From positions 124,001-188,000 of the forward strand of contig JALNTX010000009.1 in NCBI GenBank assembly GCA_035726825.1: 64,000 nt of DNA. Direction: 5' to 3'. The notes under the pieces were generated by a model. It worked only from the letters and a program-made list of their open reading frames with translations, searched no databases and was not told where the DNA came from. Below are positions 1-8,696 of the stretch, piece after piece; the stretch's first letter is position 1; every line of letters begins with the position of its first letter. This DNA is from Pseudocitrobacter sp913778145 (GTDB taxonomy: Bacteria > Pseudomonadota > Gammaproteobacteria > Enterobacterales > Enterobacteriaceae). Position numbers and translations under genes: made by a program.

Positions 1-175
1 GTCCTGGTGAGATAAAACTGGCCACCGCGCCAGGAATTAAAAAGAACAATAACCCCAGTTCAGGCGCGCCAGACGCACGAAATGCGCCCTTCATATGCAG
101 CAGTAACGAAAAGAAAACCACGATAAAAAGCAGGAAACAGCAGATCACACCGGTCCAGCCGCGTTCAGATCTCAA
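1..175 (-). CDS. ybjM: YbjM, small inner membrane protein (N-terminal part, runs off window start)
   Basis: The first 58 codons of a reverse-strand gene are visible. It starts with TTG at 175, five bases after a perfect AGGAGG (186 down to 181), which decides this start. The visible protein has a hydrophobic segment (about residues 8-24), then MKGAFRASG, then a second hydrophobic stretch (LLFFLIPGAVASF). This matches the beginning of E. coli YbjM, a roughly 125-residue inner membrane protein of unknown function, and the divergent position next to ybjL is the same as in E. coli. The C-terminal half lies outside the window. Confidence 0.85.
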   Translation of the reverse strand, partial: MRSERGWTGVICCFLLFIVVFFSLLLHMKGAFRASGAPELGLLFFLIPGAVASFISPG

Positions 176-449
176 AGGATCCTCCTGAAAAATTCTCTAT
201 CAAACTCAACATTTCACCCATTGGGCGCCCAGTCAGATAAAGCATTTGGCCATCCGTGCCAAAACACTTAAGTACAAAAAGCGATTGTTGCTAGCCGAAG
301 CGATCAGGAACGATTAAACTAACGGCTTCAATTTTTTGGTTATTTTGTAGGTGCAGAACAGAGGCAATTGCGCGGCTGTCTGAACCAAAACATTAGACTA
401 AATAACCAACTCTTTCAACAAGTTACTGGTAAACAAGAAGTTAGTCTCC

Positions 450-2135
450 GTGAATATAAACGTCGCAGATTTGTTAAATGGGAATTACATCCTGTTATTA
501 TTCGTGGTGCTGGCACTTGGCCTTTGCCTGGGAAAATTACGTCTGGGTTCCGTACAACTCGGTAATTCTATTGGCGTTTTAGTCGTCTCCCTGTTATTAG
601 GCCAGCAGCATTTCAGTATTAACACGGAGGCGCTCAATCTCGGCTTTATGCTGTTTATTTTTTGCGTGGGCGTGGAAGCCGGGCCTAACTTTTTTTCAAT
701 TTTCTTCCGCGACGGCAAAAATTATCTGATGCTGGCGCTGGTGATGGTCGGTAGCGCACTGCTGATTGCCCTGGGTCTCGGTAAGCTGTTCGGCTGGGAC
801 ATCGGCCTGACGGCCGGTATGCTCGCCGGCTCGATGACCTCCACTCCGGTGCTGGTTGGCGCAGGCGATACCCTTCGCCACTCGGGTATGGAACCGGGCC
901 TGCTGGCTATCGCCCAGGATCACTTAAGCCTTGGTTACGCCCTCACCTATTTGATAGGTCTGGTCAGCCTGATTGTCGGCGCGCGCTATTTGCCAAAACT
1001 GCAGCATCAGGATCTGCAAACCAGCGCCCAGCAAATCGCCCGCGAACGTGGGCTGGACACGGACACCAATCGCAAAGTCTACCTGCCGGTTATTCGCGCC
1101 TATCGCGTCGGCCCGGAGCTGGTGGCGTGGGCTGATGGTAAAAACCTGCGCGAGCTGGGTATCTATCGCCAGACCGGTTGTTATATCGAGCGTATTCGCC
1201 GTAACGGCATTCTGGCGAACCCGGACGGCGACGCAGTGCTGCAGATGGGCGATGAAATTGCGCTGGTGGGATATCCGGACGCCCATGCCCGTCTCGACCC
1301 GAGCTTCCGTAACGGTAAAGAAGTGTTCGACCGCGACCTGCTCGACATGCGCATCGTCACCGAAGAAATCGTGGTCAAAAACCACAATGCCGTGGGGCGC
1401 CGCCTGGCACAATTGAAACTTACCGACCACGGCTGCTTCCTCAACCGTGTCATCCGCAGCCAGATTGAAATGCCTATCGACGACAACGTGGTGCTCAATA
1501 AAGGGGATGTGCTTCAGGTCAGCGGCGACGCGCGACGCGTGAAGACCGTTGCCGACCGCATCGGCTTCGTCTCTATTCACAGCCAGGTCACTGACCTGCT
1601 GGCCTTCTGCGCCTTCTTTATCGTTGGCCTGATGATCGGTATGATCACTTTCCAGTTCAGTAACTTTAGCTTTGGCGTCGGTAACGCCGCAGGTCTGCTG
1701 TTCGCCGGCATCATGCTCGGCTTCCTGCGTGCCAACCACCCCACCTTCGGCTATATTCCGCAGGGCGCGCTGAACATGGTGAAAGAGTTCGGCCTGATGG
1801 TGTTTATGGCAGGCGTGGGTTTAAGCGCGGGCAGCGGCATCGGCAATAGCCTCGGCGCGGTCGGTGGCCAGATGCTGGTTGCAGGCCTGATTGTTAGCCT
1901 GGTGCCAGTAGTGATTAGCTTCCTGTTCGGCGCGTACATTTTGCGCATGAACCGCGCACTGCTGTTCGGCGCCATCATGGGTGCACGTACCTGCGCACCG
2001 GCGATGGAAATCATTAGCGATACTGCACGAAGCAACATTCCGGCGCTGGGCTACGCAGGCACCTACGCGATTGCTAACGTATTGTTAACATTGGCCGGTA
2101 CGCTGATTATCATCATTTGGCCTGGGCTAGGATAA
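450..2135 (+). CDS. ybjL: YbjL, putative AspT/YidE-type membrane transporter
   Basis: 561 residues, the same length as E. coli YbjL and nearly identical in sequence. It belongs to the aspartate:alanine exchanger (AspT/YidE) family. Two hydrophobic halves (about residues 10-180 and 385-558), each an antiporter-duplication domain, flank a hydrophilic middle (about 200-370) with two TrkA_C/RCK_C-like regulatory folds. The first half carries GSMTSTPVLVGAG and the second GARTCAPAMEIISD, the paired motifs of this family. Substrate is unknown. The start is GTG. It is transcribed away from ybjM, and the small RNA RybB lies just downstream. Confidence 0.95.
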   Translation: MNINVADLLNGNYILLLFVVLALGLCLGKLRLGSVQLGNSIGVLVVSLLLGQQHFSINTEALNLGFMLFIFCVGVEAGPNFFSIFFRDGKNYLMLALVMVGSALLIALGLGKLFGWDIGLTAGMLAGSMTSTPVLVGAGDTLRHSGMEPGLLAIAQDHLSLGYALTYLIGLVSLIVGARYLPKLQHQDLQTSAQQIARERGLDTDTNRKVYLPVIRAYRVGPELVAWADGKNLRELGIYRQTGCYIERIRRNGILANPDGDAVLQMGDEIALVGYPDAHARLDPSFRNGKEVFDRDLLDMRIVTEEIVVKNHNAVGRRLAQLKLTDHGCFLNRVIRSQIEMPIDDNVVLNKGDVLQVSGDARRVKTVADRIGFVSIHSQVTDLLAFCAFFIVGLMIGMITFQFSNFSFGVGNAAGLLFAGIMLGFLRANHPTFGYIPQGALNMVKEFGLMVFMAGVGLSAGSGIGNSLGAVGGQMLVAGLIVSLVPVVISFLFGAYILRMNRALLFGAIMGARTCAPAMEIISDTARSNIPALGYAGTYAIANVLLTLAGTLIIIIWPGLG

Positions 2136-2177
2136 TTCTTAGTCTTAAATGTTTATAAAAATTTTTAGGGATACAGA

Positions 2178-2205
2178 GAACTTTTCGCATAAGTGTCAGT
2201 CATAA
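2178..2205 (+). promoter_or_regulatory. sigmaE-type promoter of rybB
   Basis: GAACTT at 2178-2183 (-35) and TCATAA at 2200-2205 (-10), 16 bases apart, sit immediately before the first base of RybB at 2211. This is the layout of RpoE promoters, and rybB of E. coli is a classic member of the envelope-stress sigmaE regulon. The -10 is only an approximate match to the consensus. Confidence 0.7.
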
Positions 2206-2210
2206 CTTAT

Positions 2211-2290
2211 GCCACTGCTTTTCTTTGATGTCCCCATTTTGTGGAGCCCATCAACCCCGCCAGATTTGGTTCAAGGTTGATGGGTTTTTT
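2211..2290 (+). ncRNA. rybB: RybB small RNA (Hfq-dependent, envelope stress)
   Basis: The 80-base stretch beginning GCCACTGCTTTTCTTTGATG matches E. coli RybB almost base for base, including the conserved 5' seed (GCCACUGCUUUUCUUU) that pairs with outer-membrane porin mRNAs. It ends with a Rho-independent terminator: CCCATCAACC (2247-2256) pairs with GGTTGATGGG (2275-2284), followed by six T. In E. coli RybB is made under sigmaE and shuts down omp mRNAs; ompX and other outer membrane genes lie elsewhere in this window. The location between ybjL and rcdA is conserved. Confidence 0.93.
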
Positions 2291-2295
2291 GTTTT

Positions 2296-2844
2296 CTACA
2301 GCCCCTCACCCGCAATCCTCCCCACCGTTTCCCGTATCTGCGCCTTCGTCAGCGGTTGGCGGTCTGTGACAAAATGTAGCGTCATCCCTTCAATAAAGGC
2401 GTCCAGCGCGCGGGCGGTTGCCGGGTCAAACCACTGCTCCAGCGTTTGCTGGCTGCGCTGCATCCAGTTTTGCATCACGCCTTTTAACGCCGGGCGATTG
2501 CTGGCAAAAGCATAGAGCTGATACATCAGCGTCATGTTCCGCGGCGTGGTAACTTCGCTGCTATAGATAAGCTGGGTGATTGCATCGCAGGCGGCGGCAG
2601 GGGTTTCAACATTACAGAAAAAGTCGCGATACTCCTGAGACATCCTTTCGGTGAATACCGTGAACGCCTCCACCAGCAACGCCTCAATGCCATCAAAGTA
2701 ATAGGTCATCGATCCCAGCGGAACATCGGCACAGCTGGCGATTTTGCGGTGGGTGACGGCGCTAATGCCGTGAGCAGCGATGGTTTCCAGTGTGGCGTTC
2801 AGAATGCGTTCCCGGCGCTGCGGGTCGTTAGGTCGACGGGCCAT
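2296..2844 (-). CDS. rcdA: RcdA (YbjK), TetR-family regulator
   Basis: 182 residues. The N-terminal TetR helix-turn-helix is clear (about residues 10-50, with ITA-type helix AVTHRKIASCADVPLGS and the YYFDG tail), followed by a helical ligand/dimer domain. It matches E. coli RcdA, which activates csgD and so curli/biofilm formation. It is divergent from ybjJ and shares with it a 75-base intergenic region holding a perfect inverted repeat, probably its own operator. The small RNA rybB ends six bases from its stop codon on the other strand. Confidence 0.88.
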   Translation of the reverse strand: MARRPNDPQRRERILNATLETIAAHGISAVTHRKIASCADVPLGSMTYYFDGIEALLVEAFTVFTERMSQEYRDFFCNVETPAAACDAITQLIYSSEVTTPRNMTLMYQLYAFASNRPALKGVMQNWMQRSQQTLEQWFDPATARALDAFIEGMTLHFVTDRQPLTKAQIRETVGRIAGEGL

Positions 2845-2861
2845 ATTTCTCCTCGTTTGTT

Positions 2862-2879
2862 TGTGTACAAATGTACACA
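2862..2879. promoter_or_regulatory. Perfect inverted repeat, likely RcdA operator
   Basis: TGTGTACA and TGTACACA are separated by AA, giving an 18-base perfect dyad in the rcdA-ybjJ divergent intergenic region, 18 bases upstream of the rcdA start codon. TetR-family repressors usually bind such a dyad in their own promoter. The assignment to RcdA is inferred from position. Confidence 0.65.
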
Positions 2880-2919
2880 GCCTTGCTAGTGTTGTCGCAT
2901 TATTTCTTCAACTTCACTA

Positions 2920-4128
2920 ATGGATGCGAAAGTGACGCCCCGCAAAGCCCTACAGTTACGCATGTATGCGTTGTTCATGTTCTTCTTTCTACCAGGGCTA
3001 TTGATGGCCTCCTGGGCGACGCGAACGCCCGCTATTCGCGATATTTTATCGGTCTCGACGGCGGAGATGGGCATTGTGCTTTTCGGGCTGTCAGTGGGGT
3101 CGATGAGCGGTATTCTTTGCTCGGCGCCGTTGGTGAAACGTTTTGGCACGCGCAAGGTCATTCGCACCACCATGTCCTGCGCGGTGGTCGGAATGCTGAT
3201 TTTAAGTATCGCGCTCTGGTTCCGCTCTGCGTGGATCTTCGCCGCCGGGCTGGCGGTGTTTGGCGGCAGCTTCGGCTCAGCGGAAGTGGCTATTAATGTT
3301 GAAGGCGCCGCCGTTGAGCAAGAGATGAAAAAAACCGTACTGCCGATGATGCACGGTTTTTACAGCTTCGGCACGCTAGTCGGGGCAGGCGTTGGAATGG
3401 CATTGACCGCGTTTGGTCTACCGGCGATGTGGCATATTGCGCTGGCGGCGCTGGTGGGTATTGCGCCTATCGCCATTGCTATTCGGGCGATTCCCGAAGG
3501 CACCGGCAAAAACGCCACAGATGGTATACAGCACAATGAGAAAGGTGTTCCCTTCTGGCGCGATATGCAACTGATGCTAATAGGCGTCGTCGTGCTGGCG
3601 ATGGCGTTTGCCGAAGGCTCAGCGAACGATTGGTTACCATTACTTATGGTGGATGGACACGGTTTTAGCCCGAAATCCGGTGCGTTGATTTATGCTGGTT
3701 TCACTCTCGGTATGACCCTCGGTCGCTTCAGCGGCGGTTGGTTTATTGACCGCTACAGCCGTGTTATGGTGGTACGCGCCAGTGCGTTAATGGGGGCGCT
3801 GGGTATCGCGCTGATTATCTTTGTCGATGTCGACTGGGTTGCCGGTGTATCCGTTATTTTGTGGGGGTTGGGCGCATCGCTGGGCTTCCCGTTAACCATT
3901 TCCGCCGCCAGCGATACCGGCCCGGATGCGCCGACCCGCGTGAGCGTGGTCGCAACCACCGGATATCTTGCTTTTCTTGTCGGGCCGCCGCTGCTGGGCT
4001 TCCTCGGCGAACATTATGGGCTGCGCAGCGCCATGCTCGCCGTGCTGGCGCTGGTACTGGTCGCCGCGCTGGTGGCGCGCGCGGTGGCAAAACCTGAACC
4101 CCACGTTGTGATGGAGAATAATGGATGA
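2920..4128 (+). CDS. ybjJ: YbjJ, MFS transporter
   Basis: 402 residues, with about 12 hydrophobic segments and the MFS signature after TM2 and in the middle (AGFTLGMTLGRFSGGWFIDRY). It matches E. coli YbjJ, an inner membrane transporter of the fucose permease-like group with no confirmed substrate. Its last codons overlap the start of ybjI (ATGA), so the two are translationally coupled. The TetR regulator rcdA is divergent and probably controls it. Start ATG at 2920 is the one aligned with the family. Confidence 0.92.
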   Translation: MDAKVTPRKALQLRMYALFMFFFLPGLLMASWATRTPAIRDILSVSTAEMGIVLFGLSVGSMSGILCSAPLVKRFGTRKVIRTTMSCAVVGMLILSIALWFRSAWIFAAGLAVFGGSFGSAEVAINVEGAAVEQEMKKTVLPMMHGFYSFGTLVGAGVGMALTAFGLPAMWHIALAALVGIAPIAIAIRAIPEGTGKNATDGIQHNEKGVPFWRDMQLMLIGVVVLAMAFAEGSANDWLPLLMVDGHGFSPKSGALIYAGFTLGMTLGRFSGGWFIDRYSRVMVVRASALMGALGIALIIFVDVDWVAGVSVILWGLGASLGFPLTISAASDTGPDAPTRVSVVATTGYLAFLVGPPLLGFLGEHYGLRSAMLAVLALVLVAALVARAVAKPEPHVVMENNG

Positions 4129-4937
4129 GTATTAAACTGATTGCAGTCGACATGGATGGCACCTTTCTCAGCGATGCAAAAACCTATAATCGCGAGCGCT
4201 TCCTTGCTCAGTATCATCGGATGAAACAACAGGGGATCCGTTTCGCGGTTGCCAGCGGGAACCAGTATTATCAGCTTATCTCCTTCTTCCCGGAAATTGC
4301 CGACGAGATAGCCTTTGTCGCCGAAAACGGCGGCTGGGTGGTGGATGCCGGAGAAGATATTTTCAACTGCAGCATTCCTAAACACCATTTTCATGATGTA
4401 GTGAACTACCTACAAACGCGGACCGAGCTGGAGATCATTGCCTGCGGGAAACAGAGTGCCTACACCTTAAAGCGCTACGATCGGGCGTTTAAAGATATCG
4501 CTATCCGCTACTACCATCGCCTTGAAGAGGTGGAAAACTTCGAAAATATCGACGACATATTTCTGAAGTTTGGTCTGAACGTGCCAGATACGCTAGTGCC
4601 TGAAATGCAAAAGCTGATTCATGAAGAAGTCGGCGATATGCTAACCGCCGTCACAACCGGCCATGGCAGTATCGACCTTATCGTGCCAGGGGTTCATAAA
4701 GCAAATGGCCTGCGGCTATTGCAGGCGCGTTGGGGCATTGACGACCGTGAAGTGTTGGCCTTTGGCGATAGCGGTAATGATATTGAAATGCTGCAACAGG
4801 CGGGCTACGGGTTTGCGATGGCGAACGCATCCGACGTGGTGAAGTCAGTGGCGAAGTATCGCGCGCCGCACAATAACGAAGAAGGTGTGCTGGACATTAT
4901 TGAAAAAGCACTGAACGGCGAAGCCCCCTTCGCCTGA
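4125..4937 (+). CDS. ybjI: YbjI, HAD-superfamily (Cof-type) phosphatase
   Basis: 270 residues. The HAD motif I DMDGT has the nucleophile D9 and acid D11, motif II is VASGN, and the loop-4 motif GDSGNDIEML lies near residue 215; a C2-type cap domain sits between. E. coli YbjI dephosphorylates flavin precursor 5-amino-6-(5-phospho-D-ribitylamino)uracil and FMN, with broad specificity. It overlaps ybjJ by four bases. It is a close paralogue of YbiV further along this window (34438-35253), with the same GNQYYQLI stretch. Confidence 0.92.
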   Translation: MSIKLIAVDMDGTFLSDAKTYNRERFLAQYHRMKQQGIRFAVASGNQYYQLISFFPEIADEIAFVAENGGWVVDAGEDIFNCSIPKHHFHDVVNYLQTRTELEIIACGKQSAYTLKRYDRAFKDIAIRYYHRLEEVENFENIDDIFLKFGLNVPDTLVPEMQKLIHEEVGDMLTAVTTGHGSIDLIVPGVHKANGLRLLQARWGIDDREVLAFGDSGNDIEMLQQAGYGFAMANASDVVKSVAKYRAPHNNEEGVLDIIEKALNGEAPFA

Positions 4938-4943
4938 ATGCCA

Positions 4944-4964
4944 GCCCGGCAGACAATGCCGGGC
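4944..4964. terminator. Hairpin between convergent ybjI and mdfA
   Basis: GCCCGGCA and TGCCGGGC form a perfect 8-base stem with a 5-base loop in the 34-base gap between the two convergent stop codons. There is no clear T run, so it may act as a weak bidirectional terminator. Confidence 0.5.
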
Positions 4965-4971
4965 ACAGCCA

Positions 4972-6207
4972 TTATTGCGGTTGGTTGCTACTACCTACCG
5001 ATTTATCTTTCAGGAAGAAGATAACCGCTATCAGCCACAGCACTCCGTTCGCCAGGTTGAAAAGGCTGAACAGCCCATTTCCGCCTTGCAGGTACATGTG
5101 CTTGCTAACTTCGATACCGACGGTAAAAATCAGCATCTGCAGCATCCCCATCGCCGCCGATACGGTACCTTTACTCATCTCGCTGGCGAAAAGCGTTAAA
5201 CGTACAAGGCCAGCATTGGCGACACCAATACCAAACGCATAAACGCTCAATCCCGCCGTCATCCACAGATAGGCGTGCGAGGAGACGACCGTGGCCGCCG
5301 CAGCCAGCACTAAACCTGCCATAATCGGCCAGCCGCCCATTATAATGAGAGAGCGTACGGAACGGCGCGAGGTCAGACGCGCCAGCGTCAGGTTACCGGC
5401 AATCAGCGCACCGAAAATCGGCACCTGTAGCAGGCCATATTCATAGCTGCTGGCCTGCTCGCCGCTGATAATAATCACTGGCGATTGGGCAATCCACGCC
5501 AGCAACGGCAGGCTAACAAAGCCCGTCGCCAGCGCCCCCGCTAAGAAACGCCCATTTTTAAGCACCTGCGCGTAGTCACGCCCCAGTTCGCCAAGAGAGA
5601 GCTTTTCGCCAATACGCGTGGCGGTTTCAGGCATCGCGCGGAACAGGCCGCCAAAGGCGATAAGCGAAAGCAATGCAAACAGCACAAACATCATTTGCCA
5701 CGGCGCGACATGCACCCAGGCCGCGCCCACTAGCGGGCCAAGTAGCGGCGCAATCAGCGCAACGTTCGCCATCAGCGCGGTAATTTTAATGCAGGTGGCC
5801 TCGTCGAAAGATTCCTGAATCGCCGCGTAGCCCACTGCGCCGATAAAGCACAGGCTGACCCCTTGCAAAAAACGCAGGAAAATAAATTGTTCGATATTCT
5901 GCACCAGCAGCGTGGCCAGACACGTGACGATAAACCACACCACGCCGGTCAACATCACCGGACGACGGCCAATACGGTCCGACAGCGGCCCAAGCAGCCA
6001 TTGTAAAAACATGCCGCCAGCCATATAGGCCGTCATCGAAGTAGGTACCCACTCGTTGCTTGCGTTGAATTGTTCCACTACCGCCAGCATACCCGGCTGA
6101 ATCATATCGTTGCCGATATAGGTAGAGAATTCGTACAGCACCAGACAGAGCGGAAAAAGCAGCGCCTGACGGCCCAGACGTTTGCCGGAAAGAGAGGGAT
6201 GACTCAT
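4972..6207 (-). CDS. mdfA: MdfA, multidrug/proton MFS antiporter
   Basis: 411 residues with 12 membrane segments. From the ATG at 6207 the key residues of E. coli MdfA fall at the same numbers: E26 and D34 in TM1 (LYEFSTYIGND), which bind proton and drug, and the MFS motif A GPLSDRIGRRPVM follows TM2. An upstream in-frame start would add 16 unrelated residues, so it was not used. MdfA exports chloramphenicol, quinolones, lipophilic cations and protons at high pH. E. coli has ybjH between mdfA and ybjI; that gene is missing here and the two genes are convergent neighbours. Confidence 0.95.
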   Translation of the reverse strand: MSHPSLSGKRLGRQALLFPLCLVLYEFSTYIGNDMIQPGMLAVVEQFNASNEWVPTSMTAYMAGGMFLQWLLGPLSDRIGRRPVMLTGVVWFIVTCLATLLVQNIEQFIFLRFLQGVSLCFIGAVGYAAIQESFDEATCIKITALMANVALIAPLLGPLVGAAWVHVAPWQMMFVLFALLSLIAFGGLFRAMPETATRIGEKLSLGELGRDYAQVLKNGRFLAGALATGFVSLPLLAWIAQSPVIIISGEQASSYEYGLLQVPIFGALIAGNLTLARLTSRRSVRSLIIMGGWPIMAGLVLAAAATVVSSHAYLWMTAGLSVYAFGIGVANAGLVRLTLFASEMSKGTVSAAMGMLQMLIFTVGIEVSKHMYLQGGNGLFSLFNLANGVLWLIAVIFFLKDKSVGSSNQPQ

Positions 6208-6474
6208 GACCAAAACTAACTCAGTGTAAAAACGCGCAAGTTTAATCCACAGCACGTAGTGACGATAGTAAATTATCGCTCAGTTGTAATATTTCCGCAC
6301 AATTTTACTCGTTTAAGGTTTGCTTAACCTTGCCGTCGTATAGTGGGGTTAATTCAACGAGTTAACCTGATAAGCCTGCATAAATAACCGCGGAATTAAG
6401 ATAATCCCTCTTTACCGCTGCGTTAAGGCTTTTTAAGGTATCGGTCATTAATCTGTCATAAAAGTCTGGATGTT

Positions 6475-7083
6475 ATGCTGGAAAACCTGAATCACCAACT
6501 CTTCGCGCTGTTGAATGCCACTCCCGCTTCGGCGGAATGGTTAATCACTCTGGCGACCTTTATCGCCCGCGATCTGATCTCTATCGTTCCCTTCCTGGCG
6601 GCCGCGCTCTGGCTTTGGGGGCCGAAACAGCAGGTTTGTGCCCAGCGCCAGTTGGTGGTCAAAATCGCGCTGGCGATTGCCGTTGCCCTGACGCTTTCAT
6701 GGATAGTCGGCCATCTTTTCCCGCACGATCGTCCGTTTGTCGACGGCGTGGGCTACAACTTCCTGCCGCACGCTGCAGACGATTCTTTCCCAAGCGATCA
6801 CGGCACGGTGATATTCACCTTTGCCCTCGCCTTCCTGTTCTGGCACCGTTTTTGGTCCGGTACGGTGCTGATGGTTATCGCCTGCGCGATTGCCTGGTCA
6901 CGCGTTTATCTTGGCGTGCACTGGCCCATCGATATGCTCGGCGGTTTCCTGAGCGGGCTTATCGGCTGCCTGACCTCGCAGATGCTGTGGCATCGCTTTG
7001 GCAGCCAGATTTACCAGCGTCTGCAATCCCTTTACCGCATGTTGTTCTCACTGCCAATCCGCAAAGGTTGGGTGCGTGACTAA
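6475..7083 (+). CDS. ybjG: YbjG, undecaprenyl-diphosphate phosphatase (PAP2 family)
   Basis: 202 residues, an integral membrane PAP2 phosphatase with the motifs HDRP, PSDH and SRVYLGVHWP in order; the two histidines and the arginine are the catalytic set. E. coli YbjG recycles undecaprenyl pyrophosphate to the monophosphate lipid carrier for peptidoglycan and O-antigen synthesis, alongside UppP and PgpB, and raises bacitracin resistance. It diverges from mdfA and is followed by deoR on the same strand 69 bases later. Confidence 0.93.
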   Translation: MLENLNHQLFALLNATPASAEWLITLATFIARDLISIVPFLAAALWLWGPKQQVCAQRQLVVKIALAIAVALTLSWIVGHLFPHDRPFVDGVGYNFLPHAADDSFPSDHGTVIFTFALAFLFWHRFWSGTVLMVIACAIAWSRVYLGVHWPIDMLGGFLSGLIGCLTSQMLWHRFGSQIYQRLQSLYRMLFSLPIRKGWVRD

Positions 7084-7152
7084 GCCGTCAGGCACAGGTA
7101 ATATGACAGGCTGACTCCGGCGCCCTGCCGGAGCTGGCCCGGTAGAGGAAAC

Positions 7153-7911
7153 ATGGAAACACGACGCGACGAGCGGATTGGTCAACTCATTCAGGCATTA
7201 AAGCGCAGCGATAAACTGCATCTAAAAGAAGCCGCAGCACTATTAGGTGTATCCGAAATGACGGTTCGCCGCGACCTGAACAGCCAGAGTGGGCCGGTGG
7301 TGCTGCTCGGTGGCTATATTGTCCTGGAACCGCGTAGCGCCTCGCATTACCTGTTAAGCGATCAAAAAACGCGTCTGGTGGAAGAAAAGAAGCATGCGGC
7401 CCGGCTTGCGGCGCAGCTGTTGAAAGCGCATCAGATGGCTTTTTTTGATTGTGGCACGACCACGCCATGGATAATCGACGCCATCGAGAACGACCTCCCC
7501 TTCACCGGCGTTTGCTACTCGTTAAATACTTTTCTGGCCTTACAGGAAAAACCCAACTGTCACGTCATCCTGTGCGGCGGTGAGTTTCACGCCAGCAACG
7601 CCATTTTCAAACCGTTAAGCGAACAGGATACGCTGGCCCATCTTTGCCCGGATATCGCCTTTTATTCGGCGGCAGGCATCGATAGCCAACAAGGCGCAAC
7701 CTGTTTTAATCTTGAAGAACTTCCGGTGAAACACTGGGCGATGCGACAGGCGCGTTATCATGTGCTGGTGGCGGATCACAGTAAATTTGGCAAGGTTCGT
7801 CCGGCAAGAATGGGCGCGCTGGAGAAGTTTGATGTGCTGATAAGCGACGCGCCACCGGAACGGGCTTTACTCGATTACTGCAAAGAAAAGAATATTGAAA
7901 TGGTGTGGTAA
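7153..7911 (+). CDS. deoR: DeoR, deoxyribonucleoside operon repressor
   Basis: 252 residues, the E. coli length. The DeoR-type helix-turn-helix lies at about residues 22-42 (LKEAAALLGVSEMTVRRDLN) and the sugar-phosphate sensor domain follows, with FDCGTTTPWI and AAGID motifs. In E. coli it represses deoCABD, tsx and nupG and is released by deoxyribose-5-phosphate. Targets are elsewhere on the chromosome. The start codon follows the Shine-Dalgarno GAGGAAAC. Confidence 0.95.
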   Translation: METRRDERIGQLIQALKRSDKLHLKEAAALLGVSEMTVRRDLNSQSGPVVLLGGYIVLEPRSASHYLLSDQKTRLVEEKKHAARLAAQLLKAHQMAFFDCGTTTPWIIDAIENDLPFTGVCYSLNTFLALQEKPNCHVILCGGEFHASNAIFKPLSEQDTLAHLCPDIAFYSAAGIDSQQGATCFNLEELPVKHWAMRQARYHVLVADHSKFGKVRPARMGALEKFDVLISDAPPERALLDYCKEKNIEMVW

Positions 7912-7919
7912 GTATGAGA

Positions 7920-7956
7920 ATTAACATCATACAGATGATTCCCGTATGATGTTAAT
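7920..7956. terminator. 13-base perfect inverted repeat after deoR
   Basis: ATTAACATCATAC and GTATGATGTTAAT form a perfect 13-base stem with an 11-base loop beginning eight bases after the deoR stop codon. It is AT-rich with no T run, so it is either a weak terminator for the convergent deoR and the small gene at 7983 or a protein-binding dyad. Confidence 0.5.
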
Positions 7957-7982
7957 CGCTCTTGCTGGCGATAAATATATAT

Positions 7983-8195
7983 TTAGTCTATATATCCATC
8001 GTCCTTCATTTTGGTGTTTTCGCAATATTCTCGTCGACATAAACCGACAACCAATACCACGATATCCAGCACACCCGCAGTGATGGATATTTTAATAAAC
8101 GTCCAGCCATTAAGTGGGACAAACCACAGCTGAATCAGCGCCAGACATGACCACGCCACCAAAATTACCAGACAGACAATGATGGTTGTTTTCAT
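7983..8195 (-). CDS. Small membrane protein of unknown function
   Basis: 70 residues with two hydrophobic helices (about 4-24 and 32-54) and a charged tail. I do not recognise a named family. Its ATG overlaps the TGA of the upstream DUF4177 gene (ATGA), so the two are translationally coupled and probably work together. The pair is not present between deoR and dacC in E. coli and its base composition is more AT-rich than the flanking genes, which suggests acquisition. Function unknown. Confidence 0.65.
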   Translation of the reverse strand: MKTTIIVCLVILVAWSCLALIQLWFVPLNGWTFIKISITAGVLDIVVLVVGLCRREYCENTKMKDDGYID

Positions 8196-8410
8196 ATGTC
8201 TCTTTCAAGAATAATGACGTAGGCTTCGCGCATAAAGAACAGCAGCATGCGGCGATTATCCTTTTCCATCGTCACGACTCGCCAACCCTCTTTGGCATTC
8301 TTATTCAGAAAGTCACTTAACTTAACAGGATTGACTTTTGAACCACCCAGAAGCAGGCTTCCCAGCATACCTTCCTGATATATAACAGCTTTATATTCCT
8401 TCACGAGCAT
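8192..8410 (-). CDS. DUF4177-type small protein
   Basis: 72 residues. The pattern EYKAV near the N-terminus, then LSDFLNKNAKEGWRVVTM and a C-terminal VIILER strand is the layout of the DUF4177 family, small beta-alpha proteins of unknown function found in many bacteria. It is soluble, with no signal peptide. It is the first gene of a two-gene operon with the small membrane protein at 7983-8195. The Shine-Dalgarno (AGAGAG) is modest. The family call is by pattern only. Confidence 0.65.
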   Translation of the reverse strand: MLVKEYKAVIYQEGMLGSLLLGGSKVNPVKLSDFLNKNAKEGWRVVTMEKDNRRMLLFFMREAYVIILERDI

Positions 8411-8577
8411 CTCTCTAATAAGAATTATTAATAGTTCGGTATTTTGTTATTCACACAAAATAAGAATGTGCCAACCAATGACCGCACTATTATGAGTAGC
8501 CGACAACGAGAGACAATTTAGGAAATCTTAATGACATATTAAGAAAAACAGGAGAAGGGTTTCGTGCACATTGTTCT

Positions 8578-8660
<83 letters not shown>

Positions 8661-8662
8661 TT

Positions 8663-8689
8663 AAACGGGCGAAGAATATCGCCCGTTTT
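8663..8689 (-). terminator. Terminator of dacC
   Basis: AAACGGGCGA pairs with TCGCCCGTTT around a short loop, starting seven bases beyond the dacC stop codon on the reverse strand. The stem is followed by only a short T run. Confidence 0.65.
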
Positions 8690-8696
8690 GCAGGGG

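Noticed and set aside
368..565. Forward 65-codon frame overlapping the ybjL start
   Set aside because: Overlaps the conserved ybjL N-terminus and has no recognisable product.
924..1739. Minus-strand frame of 271 codons inside ybjL
   Set aside because: Antisense shadow of a conserved transporter gene; its composition (many His, Gln, Ala) is typical of shadows.
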